Part shown: piece after piece, positions 11,611-22,429 of the stretch | How positions within the stretch are numbered: position 1 is the stretch's first letter | Layout: each line of letters begins with the position of its first letter | Source: Hydrangea macrophylla | Lineage: Eukaryota > Streptophyta > Magnoliopsida > Cornales > Hydrangeaceae | Direction of reading: 5' to 3' | Assembly: GCA_033977485.1 (NCBI GenBank) | Contig: CM066988.1 | Location: 141,305,359 to 141,369,358 of the forward strand | DNA length: 64,000 nucleotides | Made by a program: the position numbers and the translations under genes | The notes under the pieces: model-generated | The model's database searches: none | What the model was told of the DNA's origin: nothing | The model's input: only the letters and a program-made list of their open reading frames with translations

Positions 11611-12200
11611 GCCGAAACTGATTCCCGAAAGTCAGCCGTCAGGAACAATCAGAGCATCACCCAAACCCGGATCTCCCGAATTTTCTCAAGACCCCTCGGT
11701 CACCTTTTGGCTACCATCTTCTAAACAAAGCACACTTCCCAAATTCCAAAAGTTTGCTCCTAGACTTAGAGTCTTCTAAACCTTGATGTCCTCATCCGAG
11801 TCATCCACTACATCACATTCACGAACACTAGCACAACACCGGACCACTCGGAGTGGCACACCCCACAACACCTGCTCATACTAGGATCATAACAATAGGC
11901 ATAATAGGACTCATGACACAATTCATATCACATCCATGCATTGCATATCATCCTCATAGCATAGCATCCGCATATCTTGTTGAGCATATGTGATTTGTTC
12001 CTTTGTGCCCCGAACTACGTCCTGGTCTGATTCCCCTTGGGATACGTAGGCAGCTCACGCAGAGCACGACCAGCACTAACCTCATCATCCTTGCATCTTT
12101 TGCAACGCTTTTTATCCTAAATCTATAGCCTCCAAAAAGTCCTGTCTCTTCAAAACTTTGGCACTCGCTTGCGACATGCGTTGCCTCGCAAGTTCATGCC

Positions 12201-12214
12201 AAAGAGGGGCAAAC
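12201..12214 (+). promoter_or_regulatory. Polypurine tract of element A
   Basis: AAAGAGGGGCAAAC lies directly against the LTR start TGTAGACACC, the expected position for the plus-strand primer of reverse transcription. Confidence 0.9.
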
Positions 12215-12495
12215 TGTAGACACCCCATTTTGTCGGCTATCAGATTTAGGAGACCCATAGCTTGGTGGTTCACAATGATCGTAAAAGACTCAAAAGGACT
12301 CCTGGAAGTCAGCTATCTCTCAGAATGCTCAGAATGACCAAAATGCCCCTGAAAGCCCAAAAACTCCCGGATTTGGTCCCGAAGTTCTGAAAACATGCTA
12401 TGTCGTAAGAAAAATGATAAAATGAGTTTTACCGGAAGAAATCGTCAGATCCCAGAGACCCCCGGAAGTCCCGGAAGTTCCCGGAAAGTCCCCGT

Positions 12496-12571
12496 TGACC
12501 GGTTTGACCAGGTTTGACCAAGGTTTGACCAAGGTTTGACCAGGTTTGACCAAGTTTGACCAAGTTCGACC
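12496..12571 (+). repeat. Short tandem repeat AGGTTTGACCA in the LTR
   Basis: Seven or so copies of an 11-12 bp unit (A)AGGTTTGACC, degrading to AAGTTCGACC at the right. It sits next to a CCCGGAAGT-rich stretch at about 12450-12495, upstream of the TATA box. Confidence 0.9.
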
Positions 12572-13089
12572 AAAATCGTTCGAGTTCACCGGAATCATTC
12601 CAAATCATGAGAAAAGTATTAAAACGAGTTCCAAAAGAAAATCGAGCGAAAACATCAGCTCTCGGGAACTCCCGGAGGTTCCCAGAACTTCCCGGGAATC
12701 CCAGGTTTGACCGGTTTAACCGAAATTTGACTTTGGGACCGGGGCACCGAAACAATTTTCAAATATTTTTCATAGATACTAGAGGTCAATGGCTTTCCAA
12801 CGGTATATCGCACATAATTTCTGGATTTAAAACGAATTTATTATGAATTTCCAAAGGCGAAAAAGGCGATCAAATCGGCTTTTGTCACAAATACCGCAAA
12901 ACTTTTCAAAATGACCTATCCCCGAACTATTTTTTATGTAAAGTAGACTCCATTACCTTTCCAACGGTATATCACAATCCCAATTTGGAGTTCGTACGCA
13001 TTTTCTGTGAATTTCGGACGAAATAGGGCCTTTTCGCAAATACCGGAACTTCGGGGGGCCTAAACAGCATTATCTGGACGAAGGGAGGA

Positions 13090-13152
13090 ACAGTGCCGCC
13101 GCGGCACTGGCCCAGTGTCGCCGCGGCAGTGGCCCAGTGCCGCCGCGGCACT
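13090..13152 (+). repeat. GC-rich near-palindromic tandem repeat (LTR copy)
   Basis: Three units of about 24 bp with core GTGCCGCCGCGGCACTGGCC, the same unit as at 10698-10800. It lies about 150 bp upstream of the TATA box. Confidence 0.9.
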
Positions 13153-13296
13153 CCCCTCCAGAACAGTCCATTTTTGTAATTAAGTTTGTGGTCCCATTTT
13201 GATTAATTAAAAGCCAAAACGACATAGTTTTATGATTTCAGATGTTTAGAGCCAATGGGAGTACTTTCTAAATCCCAAAAACACCCCAAGTTGGCC

Positions 13297-13304
13297 TATA
13301 TAAA
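13297..13304 (+). promoter_or_regulatory. TATA box in the LTR of element A
   Basis: TATATAAA within GGCCTATATAAACACC is the best core promoter in the LTR. Transcription would start about 30 bp downstream, in the run before the AGTTTTGGAAAAGTTTGG stretch. Confidence 0.6.
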
Positions 13305-15522
13305 CACCCCATTACTCCTCATTTTAGGGGAGTCAAATGTGAGTTTTGGAAAAGTTTGGGAGAGAAAGTAGTAGAGATAAGGTTAGAGTAGAGAGAAAAG
13401 AAGCTTTCTTCTCTGATTTTCAAAACAAAAGTGAGTTCTAACTTTGTTTTTACTTCATTACTTCCATTTATTTCAACATTCAATACTCCCAACCACCATT
13501 TTAGTGAGCATTCAAGAGAGTGGAAGCTTCTTCCATGTCTAGTGTCATTACATATGAGTGATATACCAATCTACAAGTCTCATGCTTCATGAATATCATC
13601 TATTGATTATCATCTACTTGCTTGTTTATTTATTGTTCATCTCTTCTTATCCCATTTCTTTTTATTTTCTTTATTTACTTACTAGTTCATCATCATCTAA
13701 GTGATGACATGAAGTTTGGGGTGAGTGAATCCTCATGGATAGTAGCTCTTGACCTCAAAAACATGTTTGATAGATGATGACCATAACCTCAATACTTCCA
13801 AGGTATTCTTGGAATGTATTGAAGTTATGTCCAAAAACAAAATAAACCTCTCCAACAATCTTGGAGGTTCTTAATGATGAGTTTGACGTAGGTACTCTAA
13901 GTGGCTATAATCCTTATTGAATATTGAAAACATGTTTTCAAAACATCTATTTCAAAACCCCTCTCAATCCCTCTCATTTGGTTTCAAGAAACAAAACTTT
14001 GTTTTCTCCAAAATCTTCAAAACAATGAGTCAAAACAGTGAGTGAGTTGAGTTCAAAGATTTCTTTAGAACTCAACACTCAACATATGAATGCAAGGCCA
14101 CTTGGAAAGTCTTCCTAACTCATTGGAGAACACCCATGATTTTTGGTTTGACTTGGAAGTACTTGGAAATGGTCCATTTGGATCCCAACATTCCTTCCAA
14201 ACATTCTGTTTTTGCTGTCACAGCAGCTAGGTCCACTTCCAACCTCTTTTACAGAAAACGTTTCCAAAAAGGGTGGTCCTAACTTATTTTTCCCTTAAAA
14301 TTCAATGTCTTAGGGAACTTTCTGTATAAAATGGGCCCTTAGATCATTTTTTTCATTTTCTAAGATTTTCTAACATTTCAGTCGACAGTACGAACTCTGT
14401 TTCTGAGTGACCTGTGTTGTTTATATTTTTTCTCTCAATCTGTGATAGCTATTCAAGATTGGCCTTTTGGGTTGTGTTTTAGACACAATAAGGAACATCT
14501 CCATAAAAAATCATGCATTAAAAACTTTCCTAACCCCTCTTTTCAAATTCCAAAAGATCATGCTACTGTTCTGTCCACTATTCACAGCAAGTATACTTTA
14601 ACTTTCATTCTTTGATTTGATGCTTATATGCATTCCAAATTAGATCATATCTTAGGAAGTAGTTCATACTACATTTGTACATATCCCATGTTAATTTCAT
14701 TCATCCATTCATACACATTTTAGACTTCTAAGCCATTCTAGAAATCCATGTACACAAAACACACTACAACCTTTGCACACTTTAGATACATACATTGCAT
14801 TCATGCAAGATTTGGGGTTTTTGTAACTCTTAATCTAAGGAGATTATAAGGAATGATCATGATCATACGTTCATGCTTCCCCTTTGATCTAATCATCCTT
14901 TCTCATCCGTCCCGGGGATTGAGAGATCATCTTTTCTCAAAGAATAACATGCATCATACTAGCTTGTTAAGCATATTTTGATTTCTTTGTTTATTTGTTT
15001 CAAGAACAGTTCATGTCCCCTTTAGATTAGGAAAACTTGATTAATTGATATATGATTAGACGATTTTTCCTAGGTTTATTTGTGTGATCTTTCACTTCAC
15101 ATTGCATGATATTTGACTTAGATCTTATGAATGATATTTTATCTTTAGATCTTCCATTTTCAAGTTTCTTATGTGATGTAATATACTATCATAGTATTAT
15201 TTGTCGAACCAAACATAGTATAAGATGATTATTTGGATGCTAATTGAGGCCCGTCGAAAGACGGGGCGAGTTGAGGGTGTTTTAGTCGTGACAAAGGCTC
15301 CTTCCTCTCTCGTACCAAAACCCCGAACCAAGTTCTTTGGTTATGAAGGGCTGGTGCCCTTTATCCATTTGGGTGAGTCAAAATTAGGTTTCTTGGTTCC
15401 TTAAAGACCAAGTGGCGACTCTGTATCTGTTTTCAACAGACCTGTTTTCTTTCTTTGATTCAAATCAATTTCAAAACAATCTCAAACAAGAGAAGTGGTC
15501 CGATTCCCGGTATCCACAGACA

Positions 15523-15706
15523 CATAAAATGGGACGGAGGTAGTACATTTTAAAACAAAGGATTTTTGGGGACGTGTGTGACACTTTGGGGGGACCATGG
15601 CCACTGCCAGTCCCTCTGACGCTTCGCCCCTAAGAATGGTTAGAGTTGGCTAACCATTTTGTGCATGCATTTTACTGCCTAGCTAAGCAAATTATGCCTA
15701 TCCAAA
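15523..15706 (+). other. Flank of element A, with a Stowaway-like right terminus
   Basis: CATAAAATGGGACGGAGGTAG followed by TA at about 15523-15545 matches the right end of a Stowaway (Tc1/mariner) MITE, so element A seems to have landed inside a MITE. Its other half would be left of the window. A perfect 9-bp stem, AATGGTTAG with CTAACCATT, lies at 15636-15659. No gene is seen. Confidence 0.6.
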
Positions 15707-16904
15707 GAGTAATACTTTGGGTACTACCCATTTACAACTTTTTTTTACAACTTTAATGGAATGTCTAGGTGGCACTGGGTCCACCACCCAAATAACCCGA
15801 CCAACTAAAAACTGAACCCAAGACTAAAATAACTTAACCAACTTTAACTCTCCCCTCTCTCTAACGTTTTGGGCCTCCCCTCCCCTCCCTTAACTTCTAT
15901 CTCTCACTGCCTCCCTCATATGGATCAATTATCCCCACCTCTGACTACCGCTGCCAACTCCGACCAAATTGTCACCTCCGACAGCCACTGCCGGCTCCGA
16001 CAACCACCGCCCCTTCTCCGTCTCCTCTTCAAATTGGGTCTTTCTAGGTACTCTCTCTCCTCTTAAGTCCTCTCACTCTCCTTTTTCTCTTTTCTAGATG
16101 TCTTCAAACCCATCTGAATTTAAATACTTGATATAAGTCAAGTTAATTGATGAGATCTTGAAAGGGAAAACTTCTATGTTCCAAAAACAACTCTCAGCCT
16201 CACAAAGTGTAGTAGTTTGTTGTTCTAGAAAGCAAAAATAGTAACTCAAAAACTAGAGTTGAAAATGCATCACTAAATCTTCAAAGACAAAAAGAAGTAT
16301 TTTGCATGATTTTGATGGATGAGGCTCCGTTTGGTCAAAAAATGCATCATTATGCAATTGCCAGATGGATGAGGCTCCGTTTGGTCACATTCTCTGAGAC
16401 CAAGAAGTCTTTTTGCATGATTTTGACGTGGATGCAAAACCAAATCAACCCAAGAAATTAATAAATTATTTCAGAATAAAAATTAAATTTTTTATTTGCC
16501 CTAATCATTTAACAGTTTGAGTTTTTCCCTAGCATTACTCATCAATCAACTTGATAAATACCTAATCATTAACATGGAAGTTTTTCCCTAGCTACTCATC
16601 AATCGACTAGATTTATATCAAGTATTTAGATTTAGTGGGTTGGATTAATCTAAAACAAGAGTGAAATAAGAGTAAGAGGAGAGATAGTACCTAGAGAGAC
16701 CCGGATCGGAGAGGAGATGAGAGAGGGGGCAGCGGCTGTCGGAGGCGACGCCGGCTGTCGGAGGTGGCTTTGGGAGGCAGCGGCTAGAGGGTCTGTGAGG
16801 GAGGCAGAGATGATGTAATACCCTATATTTTGGTATATTAATAAGACCTGGTATTTCATTTCTATACTCGTATAAACTTTCTCTTCCTTTTGGTGTAATT
16901 TAGA

Positions 16905-17125
16905 TACCAATCGATTGCCATTCATCCCAATCGATTGACACTTTTCAGATACCAATCGATTGACATGTTCCCAATCGATTGCCATTTTACCGACTAAAAT
17001 TGATTATGTGTCAATATCCTAATCGATTGCCATTCATTCCAATCGATTGACATTATTCCAATCGATTGACTACAAATATCTGTTTCTAATCGATTGACTG
17101 GTGTCCCAATCGATTGACATAACCT
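16905..17125 (+). repeat. Cluster 1 of AATCGATTG motifs
   Basis: Nine copies of AATCGATTG, usually CCAATCGATTGACAT, are spaced about 15-40 bp apart. The core ATCGAT is palindromic. Confidence 0.93.
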
Positions 17126-17604
17126 GAGACAAGTTTTCTTCTTTCCTTTAGCTTTGAACGTGTGGCACTCCCATACCCCTATATGTACTTGTTCATTTGT
17201 GACCTTGGGTTATTTTGGCAGCCTTGGGAGAGAGAGATACATACCTCTTGAGAGATACATACATATATCTATCTATATCTCTATATCTATATACATATAC
17301 ACACACACACTACTTTGGCAGCTGGGAGAGAAGAGAAGAAAGAAGAAGAAAGAAAGAAGAAGGAGGCAGAGAGGGAAGACAGAGACAGAGAGGGAAGACA
17401 GAGACAGAGAAGAGAGAAAGAGAAGGAAGAGAGAGAGCTTGGAGAATTCAAGCTTTAAACACACCCAAACGCACCCTAAGTGAGTCCTAACTCACTTGGT
17501 CCCTCTATATGAAGTTTATATAAATTATTACGATGTTTAGATGGGTTAAATGCTTGTTGTGTACGTTTATATATGCTGTTTTTACAATCTGCTGGAGAAG
17601 ACGT

Positions 17605-17815
17605 AGTACCAATCGATTGACATAATCCCAATCGATTGACATCAGTCGCATCCCAATCGATTGAATAGGATTTCAATCGATTGACTTCCCAATCGATTGA
17701 ATAGGATTTCAATCGATTGACATCATCCAATCGATTGATATGTTTCTCAATCGATTGATATAACTTTTTGTCCCAATCGATTGAACCTCTGTTCCAATCG
17801 ATTGGCATGATCAGA
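17605..17815 (+). repeat. Cluster 2 of AATCGATTG motifs
   Basis: Ten further copies of AATCGATTG, several separated by AATAGGATTTC spacers. With cluster 1 this makes nineteen copies inside one LTR. Confidence 0.93.
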
Positions 17816-18121
17816 ACATGGTTTCCTTTGTCTGTTTATTATATAAGAGGTTTGGTTGTTCAGTTTCTGATGCGGACATACATTATACGATTTGGGGGAT
17901 ATCAGGGATAATGTGACAACATAGATAAGTATGATTAATGACAAATGTATAAAACTGACGACGTAAGATACTATGCAATTCTTGTATGAGTTTGATATCC
18001 GTTTTCTTTTAATCCGAGTAGTCAGGCCACATTGGGAATTGTCATGTGTCGATGTAGAATGGAACGTAAGTAGGTTTGGTAAGTTCTGGGAATGGTACGT
18101 GGATGGACGATTGGTCATGAT

Positions 18122-18430
18122 ATGCTCTTAAAAGCGGTGAACCGGATACATGGTTCTTAAAAGCGGTGAGCTGGACCAAATAGTCCTAAGATAGACTGGA
18201 TGATCTGTGATATGCTCTTAAAAGCGGTGAACAGGACCATTGTTCTTAAAAGCGGTTAGCTGGGATCACTAGTAGATGACGTGAGTCGTGGCAATAGATT
18301 GATATGCCTTGTTCGAAATGTTATATCCCTGAAATGCGGTGAACAGGACCATTGTTCTTAAAAGCTGGGGACAGACTGACGTGGAGTCCATGACATGCGG
18401 TGAGCAGGACCATTGCTCTTAAAAGCGATG
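18122..18430 (+). repeat. AAAAGCGGTGA motif array in the solo LTR
   Basis: CTCTTAAAAGCGGTGAAC or close variants recur about eight times, alternating with GGACCATTGTTCTT. Units are irregular, about 35-60 bp. Confidence 0.85.
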
Positions 18431-19473
18431 GACAGAATAAGGGTGTATCCCTAGAATTAAACGATTGAGTCTGTTCATGACATCTGAATATGTTGAGTTC
18501 GGCATTTGAGTAACAAGACGATAAGGGTCGGTATACAAGAATGGATAGAGGAACAACATATGGTTATAATAAGATGTTAAACCGTGTTTTCATAAGCTTG
18601 TGTTTACTTCAGATAACTGGTACTTCGTTAGTTTTTGCTCACTCAGCTCTTAGTAAGCTGACAGCCTTTTACTGCCTGGACTTTTCCCGTCCAGAATATC
18701 CTGCCCCTTTTTCTGTAGGTAATGACCAGTACACTGATGACTATTATCCAGAGGAAGGCCCCACCGATGACGGTTACGCCAGGAAAGATTATCCTTATGC
18801 CATTTGAAGACTGAAGATGTTATAGTTAGATTAAATTTCGGTTGTTCTGTTAAATCTTTAGTTAACGGGTACTTGGGCATTTGTTGTCTTCAGACCTGTT
18901 GTGATCCTGTGGACCACACTCTGATATTTTGTAATAGTTAGTACTATGTGTTATTCTCAGTTGTTTACAGTTGCTGTTCTTTTGGACTAGTACTGCGTGG
19001 TGTGGATTATTAGTGACTTTCACATGTCATTCCTTATGGACCCATAAAGGAAATTTATTTTTCTCTATTTATGCTGCTCCGGGGCGTGACAGATAGAGAG
19101 AAGAGATATAGAGGGGGACTGTATCAGCATGCATGTACCGATTGTTAGTGGGGAGGGAAGGGTGGGTTAACTCATTGGGTTAAATATGAATAATTCTTTC
19201 ATTAAATATTTAGTTGGTTTGGTTATTTGGGTGATGGACCCCACTGCCACTTAGACATTCCATTAAAGTCGTAAAAAAAGTTGTAAATGGATAGTACCAA
19301 AGTATTACTCCTACCCAAATGCCTATTGTTTTGGGAGTGGCTATAACATTATAAAAACTCAACATGATAACCCAAGTTATAAAGTGTCCATACTCAATAC
19401 ATGTTTCTTGCATAGCATTCTTTTTATCGGTTTTGACCACCACGTTATATATATATATATATATATGTGAATA

Positions 19474-19605
19474 GGTTAGTGCTAATGCCAAAATAGAAAG
19501 TGCTAATGCCAAAGCAGAAAATGTCGCTAAAAATTTTAGCAACGGCTACCTAGCGACACTTTCTGTTTTGACAGTAGCACAAACTATTTTGACATTAGCA
19601 TCACC
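19474..19605 (+). mobile_element. Hairpin MITE
   Basis: GGTTAGTGCTAATGCCAAAATAG at the left is matched by the inverse GGTGATGCTAATGTCAAAATAG at the right, with a central GCTAAAAATTTTAGC. I could not find a clear target duplication, so the superfamily is open. It lies beside an AT dinucleotide run at 19446-19466. Confidence 0.6.
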
Positions 19606-19644
19606 CTAGGAACTATAGTAATTCGGACCATAAAATAATTCATC

Positions 19645-19860
19645 CATTTTTTTTGTTTAAAAGGAAAATAAAACAACTATCTACCATAGGGGAAGCAAGT
19701 ACCTACAGAAAGCCCACAGGGGCTTACATAAATTCCTAGGAGGTGCATCTAACACAACAATGGGGTTTAATTAATCTGCCCCAAGATTAGCTAAGAGATC
19801 GGCGCACTTGTCATTTTATTGGACATTTTTTCGTCTATGTTAAAGCCTCCCTAATATAAA
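19645..19860 (-). pseudogene. 3' end of a LINE (RNase H tail), antisense
   Basis: On the minus strand the frame reads KCADLLANLGAD, stop, LNPIVVLDAPPRNLCKPLW, the usual C-terminal end of a plant LINE ORF2 RNase H domain. The T-run at 19649-19656 on the + strand is then the poly(A) tail. It is a 5'-truncated copy of about 210 bp with one stop and no upstream reverse transcriptase. Rest of the interval 19311-20036 is AT-rich and holds nothing else I can name. Confidence 0.65.
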
Positions 19861-19927
19861 TTAATCACTCCACCTTTGAAAATAAGCAATACGGAAGATT
19901 TGGATATACATATAGATGTGGCAATGA

Positions 19928-19973
19928 GTCAAATTATTTATGTGGTACACGATATTTTATTAAACAGGTGAGG
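19928..19973 (+). repeat. Direct repeat of the insertion site (left copy)
   Basis: AGTCAAATTATTTATGTGG and the following ACGATATTTTATTAAACAGG recur almost unchanged at 30985-31030, on the far side of the inserted retrotransposon. A partial copy also lies at about 20012-20025. Confidence 0.75.
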
Positions 19974-20036
19974 GTTTGGTAACACATAAATATACATATA
20001 GATGTAGTAATAAGTCAAATTATATATATATATATA

Positions 20037-20647
20037 TGATATGTCTAAGATTATCTAGCCATGAAGTTGGTCTGCCAAGTCACCGGGGGGTGCTAGTTAC
20101 TTCGGTAACGGCGCTAATAACCAAGCAATCCCGAGGTGTTCGTTAGGACCGCGCGGTTCGTGCAAACAGGCCGGGCATGAAAGGCCGCGGCATATCGTGA
20201 ACCTGGCCTAACCAGCAGTTTCCTAAACCAGCCGCAAGATTGCAAGAAGGAATGTGGCAGTTTCCTAAACCACTTAGGAAACTCTCCCCAAATCATGCAA
20301 ATCAATTGTAATCAAATTAGGCTTCCTGATCTGACTAGCTTACTATGTATGGGTGGACTCTTGCACCTATAAAAGAGCTCACCTACCCTGTCTATAGGGA
20401 TCTGAATAATTCTCTAGCTAACAAGCATAGAACAGAGAATTTACCATTGTACGCATATACCCGGCCGATATTACTGGTAGTGCCGCCCCTCTTTGTTGGC
20501 TCACCAGGCCTGCCGGTGATCTGCTAGTGAACGCGCCCAGACGCAACCGTGGACGTAGGTCACCTTGTTAATAGGGCCGAACCACATACAACTTGTTCTT
20601 GTCTTTTTCTTTCTCTAAATCCTTCCTACCTATTTTCGGCATCATCA
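20037..20647 (+). repeat. 5' LTR of element B
   Basis: It starts TGATATGTCTAAGATTATC and ends CGGCATCATCA. A TATA box, TATAAAA at 20368-20374, is followed by the transcribed part. The duplicated target ATATA precedes it directly. Confidence 0.95.
20368..20374 (+). promoter_or_regulatory. TATA box of the 5' LTR, element B
   Basis: TATAAAA in CACCTATAAAAGAGC; the 3' LTR keeps the same box at 30669-30675, so it survived divergence. Confidence 0.75.
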
Positions 20648-20648
20648 G

Positions 20649-20668
20649 TTTGACGCCGTCTGTGGGAA
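20649..20668 (+). promoter_or_regulatory. Primer binding site of element B
   Basis: TTTGACGCCGTCTGTGGGAA lies one base after the LTR. It matches the GGCGCC-type primer site of Tat and Athila elements except for one base (TGACGCC instead of TGGCGCC). Confidence 0.8.
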
Positions 20669-20708
20669 ACGACTGTTTTCTCTCAAAAATAAATACTGAC
20701 TAATCACC

Positions 20709-22420
20709 ATGCCGCCTAGAAGGAGTAAGAAGGCCGTTACCCAACTCGGTCTGGAGGATTCACAGCCCGGGCGATCCGCTGCCTCTATGACCACAGAACA
20801 GGTGTCGGCAGCGCTAGCGCAACTCTTAGAAGGCTAGCGGCGAACGCAGGAACAAATTGAGATGCTTTTGGCCCGGCAGGAAAAGCATCCTGCACCGAAA
20901 GATCAGCCCGAGAAAAGCGCTCTCATTTGGATACCGCTCGGGCACGAAGGCTAGACTGTTGCGCCCCGGTGTCCCCACCAGACTGGGAAAACCTCGGTGA
21001 TGGTGAGTGCAGCCAAGCAACCAGGCGCTCGCAGAGACGAGCTCGGCCCAATCCTCGCCGGGTGGAGGATGCCAGGACTATTATCAACCGACGGCGCGCG
21101 GCCAGAGGGGAAGAGCCAGGACGGAAGGCCCCAGGAATCAGCCAAAGACCCTCCGACCCTAAGCCAGGGGGATCTTAGGCACATAATTTCTCAGACACGG
21201 GGCCGGGTTCTATCCCTAAGGTCGACGCGCTTTGAGGAAGAGGCCTCATCGTCTGACCCTGACCTCCCGCTCGGATATGGAGAAGGCAACCGGGCGGGAT
21301 GACATCAAGGCCCAGTTCGAACAACTGCAGCAGCAGATTGAGAGGTTGAGCCGCAAGTCCGGCCACGACCTCACTAACACAGAGACAGAATCACCCTACA
21401 CCGCTCGGGTAACGCAGTTTCCTATTCTACGGAAGTTCAAACCCCCTCACCTCAGCTCCTATGACGGCACAGGGAGCCCGGTGGACCACATCCGCACCTA
21501 CAAGGCTCAGATGGCACTTGTCACCACGGCGGACGAGCTACTGTGCCTGGCCTTTCCCAACACGCTCAAAGGGCCAGCAGCACAGTAGTTCCATGCTCTA
21601 AAGCCCCGATCGGTCGATGACTTCAAATCCTTCAGTAAGCTACTCATTAGCCAGTTTGTCGGGATGCTCGATCGGTCACAACCGGACACTCAACTGCTGA
21701 CCGTCAAGCAGCGCAAAGGGGAGTCCCTAAGGGAGTATGTGGACCGTTTCGACCAGCAAAAACTTCAGATTCGCAATCTCAATGAAACGACCACAATTAT
21801 GGCCTTCTGTTCGGGAGTTCAACACACTAAGGTTGCCGCGCCGTTTCATCGTGACCGACCGGTAACCCTGGTGGAGCTCTCGGAGAGGGTCGATAAGTAC
21901 ATAGATACTGAGGAATTCCTAAAAGTGAAGCGCGCTAGCTAGGCGGGAGATGAGTCCCTGAAGGCCAAGCGCAAGCGTGAAGGACTCGAGAAGGGCTCGG
22001 GAAAAAAGCTGAAGCAGGATCAGAAGGATGTCTGGGGTCAGCCCCCGATTGCTTTTACACCCCTTTCCCGGCCCATACAAGAAGTCATGGCCGTCGCTGA
22101 GGCGCAAAGACTGCTTCAGCAGCCAGCAAAGCTTAAAGCTCCGCCTGGGAAGACAAGTTTTGCCGTTTTCATAGAGATCACGGCCACAACACAGAAGACT
22201 GCTTCAAGTTAAAGATGGTAATTGAAAAATTGATCGAGCAAGGCCATCTAGCAGAGTACGTTGTAGCAGACGGACAGCCTGCACAAGGAGCCCGAGCTCC
22301 CGGTCAACTCCAGCCTCTCGGTCAAATTAATGTGATCTCTGGAGGAACGTCAGGCGGAGGGGATTCACAGTCGGCACGGAAGAGGCATGCTCGGGCATCC
22401 CGGGAGGATGTCTAGCAGGT
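20709..22420 (+). pseudogene. gag: gag of element B, degenerate
   Basis: ATG at 20709 opens MPPRRSKKAVTQ, but stops and frame changes follow within 150 bp. Recognisable Gag pieces are RTIINRRRAARGEE (about 21070), a coiled stretch IKAQFEQLQQQIERL (about 21310), the Gag core FPILRKFKPPHLSSYDGTG (about 21420) and ESLREYVDRFDQQKLQIRNL (about 21720). TAG at 21586-21588 stands where Gag cores usually have Trp, and another TAG ends the core at 21940-21942. The knuckle FCRFHRDHGHNTEDCFKLK lies at about 22155-22215 in another frame. At least three frame changes are needed to follow it. Not functional. Confidence 0.88.
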
Positions 22421-22429
22421 CCAATCCAC

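Larger units (their letters stand above)
10482..12200 (+). other. 3' untranslated region of element A
   Basis: No sense gene is supported here. It holds a GC-rich palindromic repeat, a 154-bp tandem array, then about 600 bp of mostly unique sequence (11611-12200) with one more copy of the GGGATACGTAGGCA module. Any promoter of the antisense PMD gene should lie in the part just right of 10481; CTTATATCTC on the minus strand near 10680 is a weak TATA candidate. The open + frame at 10105-11052 has no recognisable domain. Confidence 0.7.
1..15522 (+). mobile_element. Tat-lineage Ty3/gypsy retrotransposon, 3' part (element A)
   Basis: The window opens inside gag, so the 5' LTR and primer site lie outside. 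In order it holds gag-pro, pol with two RNase H domains, tandem repeats, two antisense genes, more tandem repeats, a polypurine tract and a 3.3 kb LTR. The second RNase H domain and the long region between pol and LTR with antisense genes and satellites-in-the-making are hallmarks of the Tat branch (Ogre, Retand and relatives). Gag-pro and pol each carry one nonsense codon, so this copy is probably not autonomous, although little else is broken. Lineage call is from motif recall. Confidence 0.93.
12215..15522 (+). repeat. 3' LTR of element A, about 3.3 kb
   Basis: It begins TGTAGACACCCCATTTTG and ends TATCCACAGACA, giving the canonical TG...CA with TGT/ACA ends. The left edge is fixed by the polypurine tract. 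The right edge is placed where the sequence changes to a Stowaway-like terminus. The 5' LTR is outside the window so identity and target duplication cannot be compared. It contains two short tandem arrays and a TATA box. No coding potential was found over its length. Confidence 0.85.
16814..19091 (+). repeat. Solo LTR, probably chromovirus (Tekay/Del-like) Ty3/gypsy
   Basis: It runs from TGTAATACCC to GGGGCGTGACA, TG...CA ends of a style I associate with Tekay/Del LTRs. It sits inside the right arm of a MULE, which shows it is an insertion. No internal retroelement genes and no second LTR are present, so it is a solo LTR of about 2.3 kb. The 5-bp flanks are GATGA and GATAG, an imperfect duplication, so the exact edges could be off by a few bases. 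It contains two clusters of AATCGATTG and an array of an AGCGGTGA motif. Confidence 0.75.
15707..19310 (+). mobile_element. Long-TIR Mutator-like element (MULE), split by a solo LTR
   Basis: The ends are GAGTAATACTTTGGGTAC and its inverse. The flanking 9-bp duplications CTATCCAAA (15698-15706) and CTACCCAAA (19311-19319) differ at one base; 9 bp is typical of MULEs. The left arm (15707-about 16170) is complementary, in two blocks, to 19310-19092 and then 16810-16560. So the right arm was continuous before 16814-19091 was inserted. Without that insert the element is about 1.3 kb with arms of about 450 bp and no transposase. Its pyrimidine-rich arms contain CTCCGACAGCC repeats. Confidence 0.85.

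Noticed and set aside
15707..19310. MULE transposase gene
   Set aside because: No MULE transposase motif or long frame in the element; its apparent size comes from the solo LTR.
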